In this document: positions 7,043 to 10,835 of the stretch, in pieces | How the letters are laid out: each line of letters begins with the position of its first letter | Numbering within the stretch: position 1 is the first letter of the stretch | Assembly: GCA_030619585.1 (NCBI GenBank) | Contig: JAUXBD010000010.1 | Location: 1-10,835, forward strand | Source of the DNA: Desulfobacteraceae bacterium | Lineage (GTDB): Bacteria > Desulfobacterota > Desulfobacteria > Desulfobacterales > SURF-7 | Reading direction: 5' to 3' | DNA: 10,835 nt | The notes under the pieces: model-generated | What the model saw: only the letters and a program-made list of their open reading frames with translations | Database searches by the model: none | What the model was told of the DNA's origin: nothing | Position numbers and translations under genes: made by a program

Positions 7043-7065
7043 ATCTATAAGAGTTTCTTATAGAT
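7043..7065. promoter_or_regulatory. Perfect 10-bp palindrome upstream of rpiB (possible operator or hairpin)
   Basis: ATCTATAAGA (7043-7052), 3-nt spacer GTT, TCTTATAGAT (7056-7065): a perfect inverted repeat in the 200-nt gap between fabF and rpiB, ending 74 nt before the rpiB start. The stem is AT-rich and no T-run follows on the minus strand, so it is a poor intrinsic terminator. On the minus strand it runs directly into TTGACC (7038-7043), a candidate -35 hexamer, although the hexamer 17 nt further on (CAATAA) is a poor -10. A repressor operator at a promoter for the rpiB-nusB block is the reading I favour; an mRNA-stabilising hairpin after fabF is the alternative. Confidence 0.5.
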
Positions 7066-7169
7066 GTGTATTTTAATAACCGCAATAACAAAATGAATTA
7101 ATGGAGAAATCGATGGAAATGATGATGATTAAAAAGGTGAGATAAAGAGGTATAATGAAACTGACTTGG

Positions 7170-8411
7170 CTATTGTGATACTTTTCCCAACACCAAAGAC
7201 GCGTTTGTACCTCCAAACCCGAAAGAGTTGCTCATGGCAATATCCACATTTTTCTCCCGTGCAACATTGGGAACATAATCAAGATCACACTCTTTGGAAG
7301 GATTTTCAAAATTTATAGTTGGAGGGATCACACTTTGATGAACGGTTAAAGCTGTAAAAACAGCCTCTATACCACCGGCTGCCCCAAGCAGATGGCCTGT
7401 CATGGACTTTGTAGAGCTTATTGGTACTGAGCCGGCCGTCTCTTTGAACACCGACTTTATAGCCTGGGTTTCATAAAGGTCGTTAAGGGGGGTTGATGTG
7501 CCGTGGGCGTTGATATAATCAACCTTATCATATGTAATATCGGCATCTTTAAGAGCGGCCTTCATACACCTTGCCGCCCCTTCACCATTGGGAGCAGGGG
7601 CAGCGATATGATGCCCGTCACCGCTCATTCCATACCCGCATACTTCCGCATAAATTTTGGCGCCTCTTTCTTGAGCCCCTTCAAGGGTTTCAAGTAAAAG
7701 GATGCCCGCTCCCTCTCCCACCACAAATCCATCTCTGTCCCTTTCAAAAGGCCTGGAGGCTTTTTCAGGTTCATGGTTGCGGGTGGACAGGGCCTTCATG
7801 GAATTAAAACCGGCAACACACAAAGGAGTGATAACCGACTCCACACCACCTGTTATCATTGCATCGGCAGCTCCGCTTTTTATTAGCTGAAAGGCTTCTC
7901 CCACAGCATGGGTTCCTGCCGCACATGCTGTGGCAACCGAAAGATTGGGCCCTTTTGCTCCAAAAACGATTGAAATCATTCCAGGGGCCATGTTCCCCAG
8001 CATCATGGGCACAAGAAAAGGGCTTACTCTTTTTGGACCTTTTTTGTCCAGCGTCTTTGTTGATTCTTCTATCATGCCAAGCCCGCCAAGGCCGCATCCT
8101 GTGAGTACGCCAACCTTTAGGGCATTTGAATCATCAATTGTAAAACCGGAATCATCCATGGCCATCCGGGTTGCAGCAACAGCATAAGCGATAAAGTCCT
8201 GGGTCCGTTTTACCTCTTTTTTAGGCAGGAAATCCTTAGGGTCAAACCCCTTTACCTCTGCTGCAATCTTTGTATCGTGTTTGGAAGCGTCAAATTTTGT
8301 AATTTCAGCTATCCCGGATTTGCCTGCGCACAGCGCAGCCCATGTTTCCTCAACACCCACACCAAGAGGTGTTACAAGTCCGACACCAGTGATAACTACC
8401 CGTCTGTCCAA
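7170..8411 (-). CDS. fabF: Beta-ketoacyl-[acyl-carrier-protein] synthase II
   Basis: Elongating condensing enzyme of type II fatty acid synthesis; it joins malonyl-ACP to acyl-ACP. The 413-residue protein has the thiolase-fold Cys-His-His triad: C163 in V-A-T-A-C-A-A-G-T-H, H303 in N-A-H-G-T-S-T-P-L-N-D, and H340 in K-S-M-T-G-H-L-L-G-A-A-G-G. The glycine-rich C-terminus S-N-S-F-G-F-G-G-T-N-A is intact. Length and the N-terminal R-R-V-V-I-T-G-V-G fit FabF rather than FabB. The start is TTG at 8411 behind a GGAGG site at 7-nt spacing; an ATG directly abutting that site (8418) is out of frame. The gene lies 98 nt downstream of acpP, a longer gap than elsewhere in this block, which contains a small inverted repeat (8428-8471). 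The fabG-acpP-fabF order is classical. No convincing terminator follows the TAG stop. Confidence 0.96.
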   Translation of the reverse strand: MDRRVVITGVGLVTPLGVGVEETWAALCAGKSGIAEITKFDASKHDTKIAAEVKGFDPKDFLPKKEVKRTQDFIAYAVAATRMAMDDSGFTIDDSNALKVGVLTGCGLGGLGMIEESTKTLDKKGPKRVSPFLVPMMLGNMAPGMISIVFGAKGPNLSVATACAAGTHAVGEAFQLIKSGAADAMITGGVESVITPLCVAGFNSMKALSTRNHEPEKASRPFERDRDGFVVGEGAGILLLETLEGAQERGAKIYAEVCGYGMSGDGHHIAAPAPNGEGAARCMKAALKDADITYDKVDYINAHGTSTPLNDLYETQAIKSVFKETAGSVPISSTKSMTGHLLGAAGGIEAVFTALTVHQSVIPPTINFENPSKECDLDYVPNVAREKNVDIAMSNSFGFGGTNASLVLGKVSQ

Positions 8412-8418
8412 AGCTCAT

Positions 8419-8423
8419 CCTCC
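8419..8423 (-). promoter_or_regulatory. Ribosome binding site deciding the TTG start of fabF
   Basis: GGAGG on the minus strand, 7 nt before TTG at 8411. The ATG that directly follows GGAGG is out of frame and has zero spacing, so TTG is the translated start. Confidence 0.65.
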
Positions 8424-8427
8424 ATGA

Positions 8428-8471
8428 TCAATTGGTACTTAACAGCAACACAAAAAACAAACCCCAATTGA
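8428..8471. repeat. Small inverted repeat in the acpP-fabF gap
   Basis: TCAATTGG (8428-8435) and CCAATTGA (8464-8471) form an 8-bp perfect inverted repeat with a 28-nt spacer. It could fold in the acpP-fabF mRNA just upstream of the fabF ribosome binding site. It is not a terminator by sequence (AT-rich stem, no U-tract). Short AT-rich inverted repeats also arise by chance. Confidence 0.3.
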
Positions 8472-8509
8472 GACTAAAACACAGCTTTTTTACTGAACGC
8501 AAAAAAAAT

Positions 8510-8740
8510 TTATGAATGTGCGTGCAGATACTCTATGGCATCTTTAACAGTAACCATTTTCTCTGCATCATCATCAGGAATCTCCACATCGAACTCCTCT
8601 TCCATGGACATGATGAGCTCCACAAGGTCAAGAGAATCGGCACCAAGATCGTCCACAAATGATGCATTTTCAACAACCTCTTCCAGGTCAACACTAAGTT
8701 TATCTGCAATAACCTTTTTAAGCTTATCCTCAACCGACAT
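8510..8740 (-). CDS. acpP: Acyl carrier protein
   Basis: Small acidic carrier that holds growing acyl chains on a 4'-phosphopantetheine arm. At 76 residues it has the standard length. The prosthetic-group site G-A-D-S-L-D-L-V-E-L has serine 36 as the attachment residue. Helix II acidic residues (E-L-I-M-S-M-E-E-E-F) that contact partner enzymes are present, followed by I-P-D-D-D-A-E-K. The ATG has a strong AGGAGAGGAAG site upstream. It sits 29 nt after fabG and 98 nt before fabF, the order expected for the core fatty-acid cluster. The overlapping reading frame 8533-8733 on the same strand is a shadow of this gene. Confidence 0.98.
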   Translation of the reverse strand: MSVEDKLKKVIADKLSVDLEEVVENASFVDDLGADSLDLVELIMSMEEEFDVEIPDDDAEKMVTVKDAIEYLHAHS

Positions 8741-8769
8741 GACTTCCTCTCCTTAATTATAATTGTTTG

Positions 8770-9516
8770 TCATATATACATGCCACCGCTGACATGTATT
8801 ACCTGGCCGGTAACATATGATGCGCTGTCAGAGGCCAAAAAGTGTACAATTTCAGCAACATCTTCGGGTTGTCCGGCACGGCCCAGGGGCACCTGATCCA
8901 ACATGAATTTTTTTGCTTTTTCCGAAAGGGCTGCCGTCATATCCGACTCGATATAACCCGGAGCAACTGCATTTACCGTAATACCCCTTGGGGCGAGCTC
9001 TTTTGCAACGGTTTTTGTCAGGCCGATCAGACCTGCCTTTGATGCTGAGTAATTTGCCTGGCCGGCATTACCGGTTACGCCAACCACAGATGATATATTG
9101 ATAATCCGGCCGGATCGCTGTTTCATCATTATCTTTGCTGCAACCTTTGTACATATAAATGAGCCCTTTAAATTTATATCCAGAACAGCATCCCAGGCTT
9201 CCTCTTTCATGCGCACAAGAAGACCGTCTCTTGTTATACCTGCATTGTTTACCAGAACATCAATTCTTCCTGTTTCGGCAACTACTTTTTCAAAAAAACC
9301 GGTAACTTCTTCTTCCGATACGACATTTACACACTGGCCTGTTGCTGATCCTCCTGCCTCAGTTATAAGTTTTATAGACTCTTCGCTTGCAGGGTCTTCC
9401 GGATAGTAATTAAAGAAAATTATGGTGTCCGGCCCTGCAAACGACTGGCAGATAGCCCGACCAATACCCCTTGACCCTCCGGTAACCACAATAGTGCGTT
9501 TTTCCTGCTCTGTCAT
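8770..9516 (-). CDS. fabG: 3-oxoacyl-[acyl-carrier-protein] reductase
   Basis: NADPH-dependent short-chain dehydrogenase/reductase that performs the first reduction of each fatty-acid elongation cycle. The 248-residue protein has the Rossmann motif T-G-G-S-R-G-I-G (12-19), N-N-A-G (90-93), and the catalytic set S143, Y156 and K160 within I-S-S-V-V-G and Y-S-A-S-K. P-G-Y-I-E-S-D-M-T and the C-terminal V-S-G-G-M-Y are typical of FabG. The ATG at 9516 has GGGAG upstream. Its position directly before acpP makes the housekeeping FabG role much more likely than another SDR. N-terminal residues E-Q-E-K-R and the segment F-N-Y-Y-P-E-D are somewhat divergent but keep the fold. The upstream 130 nt to rpmF carry three tandem 14-bp repeats; plsX, fabH and fabD, often found there, are absent. 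Confidence 0.93.
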   Translation of the reverse strand: MTEQEKRTIVVTGGSRGIGRAICQSFAGPDTIIFFNYYPEDPASEESIKLITEAGGSATGQCVNVVSEEEVTGFFEKVVAETGRIDVLVNNAGITRDGLLVRMKEEAWDAVLDINLKGSFICTKVAAKIMMKQRSGRIINISSVVGVTGNAGQANYSASKAGLIGLTKTVAKELAPRGITVNAVAPGYIESDMTAALSEKAKKFMLDQVPLGRAGQPEDVAEIVHFLASDSASYVTGQVIHVSGGMYI

Positions 9517-9535
9517 AGCAATCTCCCACGCAACT

Positions 9536-9577
9536 GGACCTGATCTTTTAAACTGGGTCTTTTAGACCTGGTCTTTT
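9536..9577. repeat. Three tandem 14-bp repeats upstream of fabG
   Basis: Contiguous units on the plus strand: GGACCTGATCTTTT (9536-9549), AAACTGGGTCTTTT (9550-9563), AGACCTGGTCTTTT (9564-9577). The 3' half TCTTTT is invariant. The third unit contains the near-palindrome AGACC-T-GGTCT; the first contains a decayed form. The array ends 19 nt before the fabG ATG, so it lies in the leader of the fabG mRNA, next to its ribosome binding site. It does not resemble the FapR or FabR operators as I remember them. It may be an operator array, an RNA structure element, or slippage-derived sequence. Confidence 0.7.
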
Positions 9578-9590
9578 GTTGAATAGTGCG

Positions 9591-9629
9591 GGTATTTAAA
9601 AAACTTTTGATTCTGCTTATTCAAATACC
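9591..9629. repeat. Weak inverted repeat in the rpmF-fabG gap
   Basis: GGTATTT (9591-9597) and AAATACC (9623-9629) pair over 7 bp with a 25-nt loop, 17 nt after the rpmF stop. With no U-tract it is at best a weak structural element. Confidence 0.25.
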
Positions 9630-9646
9630 GTAATATAATCGAAACA

Positions 9647-9826
9647 TCACTCTTCCGGTTCAACTATATCCCGACCCTTGTAAGAGCCACAGCTGGGACA
9701 CGCCCGGTGGGGGAGTTTCGCTTCACCGCACTGAGGACATTCAGACAGGTTGGGCGCTTCGGTCTTTTGGTGCGTGCGCCGCTTATCCCGTTTTGATTTT
9801 GATGTTTTTCGCTTAGGTACTGGCAT
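9647..9826 (-). CDS. rpmF: 50S ribosomal protein L32
   Basis: Small protein of the large ribosomal subunit; 59 residues, found by reading the minus strand. It begins M-P-V-P-K-R-K-T-S-K-S-K-R-D-K-R-R-T-H, the lysine/arginine-rich rRNA-binding arm diagnostic of L32. It then has a zinc-ribbon with C30-x2-C33 and C43-x2-C46 in the contexts C-P-Q-C-G and C-P-S-C-G. The four-cysteine (zinc-binding) form is intact. It ends K-G-R-D-I-V-E-P-E-E before TGA at 9647. The ATG at 9826 has AAAGGAT upstream at good spacing. It is the first gene of the minus-strand run and has a plausible sigma-70 promoter upstream. In many bacteria rpmF heads the fatty-acid cluster, as it does here, though separated from fabG by 130 nt. 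Confidence 0.96.
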   Translation of the reverse strand: MPVPKRKTSKSKRDKRRTHQKTEAPNLSECPQCGEAKLPHRACPSCGSYKGRDIVEPEE

Positions 9827-9896
9827 GAGTAATCCTTTAACTATTTAATTTTTAATCATATGTTCAATTATCATTACTGCCGCAATTGTACTCTCT

Positions 9897-9925
9897 CTAG
9901 TAATTGAATTGGATTGGATTGTCAA
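9897..9925 (-). promoter_or_regulatory. Candidate sigma-70 promoter for rpmF and the fab genes
   Basis: On the minus strand a perfect TTGACA (9920-9925) is followed by a 17-nt spacer and TACTAG (9897-9902), a partial -10 match. The start of transcription would be near 9890, about 64 nt before rpmF. The -35 is consensus; the -10 is weak. Confidence 0.45.
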
Positions 9926-10101
9926 GAAATTTCACAAACATTTTTTTATTTTTGTTTTCTTGTGATCTTTAACCTTATGTGGTATTGAAAACATTTTTTA
10001 TGTTAAAAAGGGCTTTCCTTTGTAATGGCTTATAATTATTAAACTAAAGTCGATTCTTGCCTTTTCACTTAAGCTGACTTCTTAGGTCTACCCCTTTTTT
10101 T

Positions 10102-10157
10102 CCGGATCACTTAATAATATTTAAACCTGAATAATCAGATCCGGCTGGCTTCAGGTT
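10102..10157. repeat. Two interleaved inverted repeats upstream of gltX
   Basis: CCGGATC (10102-10108) pairs with GATCCGG (10138-10144), and AACCTGAA (10124-10131) pairs with TTCAGGTT (10150-10157). The arms interleave, so in one strand they are either mutually exclusive or form a pseudoknot. A T-tract (about 10094-10101) precedes the first arm on the plus strand; on the minus strand that same tract gives AAAAAA, not a terminator. Significance uncertain. Confidence 0.35.
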
Positions 10158-10161
10158 GATT

Positions 10162-10198
10162 TTACTAATTACTAATACTAACCATATAACAGTTAGTA
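10162..10198 (+). promoter_or_regulatory. Candidate gltX promoter overlapped by heptad repeats and a dyad
   Basis: Three contiguous heptads TTACTAA, TTACTAA, TACTAAC (10162-10182) are followed by CATATAACA and then GTTAGTA (10192-10198). The last heptad and GTTAGTA form a perfect 7-bp dyad with a 9-nt centre. TATAAC (10185-10190), a good -10, lies exactly in the dyad centre, with a weak -35 (TTACTA, 10162-10167) at 17 nt. A regulator binding the dyad would cover the -10. The leader before ATG would be only about 20 nt. Confidence 0.4.
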
Positions 10199-10215
10199 AA
10201 GACAGGCGGAATAAT

Positions 10216-10835
10216 ATGGAAACAGTTATAACAAGATTTCCCCCCAGCCCTACAGGCTATCTGCATCTGGGGGGGGCCAGGACAGCTCTTTTTAACTGGC
10301 TTTATGCCCGTAATAAAAAAGGCAAATTTGTGCTTCGGATTGAAGATACCGATGTTGAACGTTCAACCCAGGCTTCGGTTGATGCGATATTTGAAGCCCT
10401 TGAGTGGCTGGGCATCGACTGGGATGAAGGGCCCTATTTTCAATCAAAAAGGCTCGATATTTACAGGGAACACATACAAAAGCTCATTGATTCACAAGAT
10501 GCATATTACTGCACCTGTTCTGCGGAAAGCCTTGATGCCATGAGGAAAAAGGCCATGGCCTCAGGTGGAAAACCCAAATATGACGGCACATGCCGCCAAA
10601 AAGGGCTGGGTGCATCTGAAAACGCTGTGGTCCGTTTCAAAGCGCCCATTTCCGGGGCCACGCTCCTTGCCGATGTTATAAAAGGCAACATTACCTTTCA
10701 GAATTCCGAACTTGACGATTTCATTATTCAGCGCAGCGATGGAATGCCAACGTACAATCTGGCGGTTGTGGTTGATGATGTTACAATGAAGATCAATACA
10801 GTCATTAGGGGGGATGACCATGTGAATAACACTCC
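10216..10835 (+). CDS. gltX: Glutamyl-tRNA synthetase, N-terminal part (runs off right edge)
   Basis: Class I aminoacyl-tRNA synthetase charging tRNA-Glu. The visible 206 codons begin M-E-T-V-I-T-R-F-P-P-S-P-T-G-Y-L-H-L-G-G-A-R-T-A-L, containing the HIGH-type signature (H17-L-G-G20), then F-V-L-R-I-E-D-T-D (about 38-46), a glutamate-binding landmark. Further on are D-F-I-I-Q-R-S-D-G-M-P-T-Y-N-L-A-V-V-V-D-D and V-I-R-G-D-D-H, both expected in the catalytic domain. The KMSKS loop and the anticodon-binding domain lie beyond the window. A C-T-C (99-101) with C126 resembles the zinc module of E. coli GluRS, but the fourth ligand, histidine in E. coli, is glutamine (Q128). ATG at 10216 with GGCGGA 5 nt upstream. 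It is transcribed divergently from rpmF. Whether it also misacylates tRNA-Gln cannot be decided here. Confidence 0.95.
   Translation, partial: METVITRFPPSPTGYLHLGGARTALFNWLYARNKKGKFVLRIEDTDVERSTQASVDAIFEALEWLGIDWDEGPYFQSKRLDIYREHIQKLIDSQDAYYCTCSAESLDAMRKKAMASGGKPKYDGTCRQKGLGASENAVVRFKAPISGATLLADVIKGNITFQNSELDDFIIQRSDGMPTYNLAVVVDDVTMKINTVIRGDDHVNNT

Larger units (their letters stand above)
9827..10215. other. 389-nt divergent intergenic region between rpmF and gltX
   Basis: No gene is visible on either strand; stops are frequent and the base composition is markedly AT-rich with several T-runs. From left to right it holds the rpmF ribosome site; the TTGACA-type promoter (9897-9925); a T-rich stretch (about 9940-9965); small hairpin-prone sequences (AACAT-N5-ATGTT near 9989-10003, AAAGG-N5-CCTTT near 10006-10022); two interleaved inverted repeats (10102-10157); heptad repeats with a dyad (10162-10198); and the gltX ribosome site. 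It does not match a T-box leader as I know it, and I see no recognisable structured RNA. Confidence 0.7.

Noticed and set aside
7101..7145. A 14-codon plus-strand frame starting M-E-K-S-M-E-M-M-M in the fabF-rpiB gap.
   Set aside because: Very short, no convincing ribosome site, composition of low-complexity A-rich DNA; no evidence of coding.
9827..10215. A T-box leader or other tRNA-sensing riboswitch before gltX.
   Set aside because: No T-box sequence or specifier stem-loop was seen, and the predicted promoter leaves only about 20 nt of leader.
1..10835. Mobile element, phage, toxin-antitoxin or defence genes.
   Set aside because: Every coding region is accounted for by recognised housekeeping families; no transposase, integrase, terminal inverted repeats or tRNA gene was found.

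Overview
The window reads as a chromosomal housekeeping segment of a moderately AT-leaning Gram-negative bacterium. Its gene order (fabG-acpP-fabF, rpiB-glyA-dCMP deaminase-nrdR-ribD-ribE-ribBA-ribH-nusB) resembles the arrangement I know from Desulfobacterota / deltaproteobacteria such as Geobacter. A sulfate-reducer-like member of that phylum is my best guess, inferred from gene order and protein style only, without any database search.

Layout, right to left. At the right edge gltX (glutamyl-tRNA synthetase) runs on the plus strand and is cut by the window end. A 389-base AT-rich divergent region (9827-10215) separates it from a long run of minus-strand genes. The run starts with rpmF (ribosomal protein L32, 59 aa). 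It continues with a short fatty-acid block, fabG-acpP-fabF, which lacks the plsX, fabH and fabD genes that often sit between rpmF and fabG. After a 200-base gap with a perfect palindrome comes a tightly packed set: rpiB, glyA, a dCMP-deaminase-family gene, nrdR, ribD, ribE, ribBA, ribH, nusB and the first 29 codons of an MBL-fold hydrolase gene at the left edge.

How the genes work together. FabG and FabF act on intermediates carried by AcpP. RpiB makes the ribulose-5-phosphate that the RibB half of RibBA uses. GlyA supplies one-carbon units needed, among other things, for thymidylate; the dCMP deaminase would supply dUMP for the same step; NrdR represses ribonucleotide reductase. RibD, RibE, RibBA and RibH cover the riboflavin pathway from GTP and ribulose-5-phosphate except for the separate dephosphorylation step. 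No FMN riboswitch is visible.

Nothing here looks like a mobile element, CRISPR, toxin, phage or defence system, and I found no evidence of a new multi-gene system. The unexplained signals are non-coding: an imperfect inverted repeat built of 9-nt units between ribD and ribE; three tandem 14-bp repeats just upstream of fabG; a perfect 10-bp palindrome upstream of rpiB; and heptad repeats plus a dyad at the gltX promoter. Four of the 14 genes (the MBL-fold gene, ribD, glyA, fabF) appear to start with TTG.
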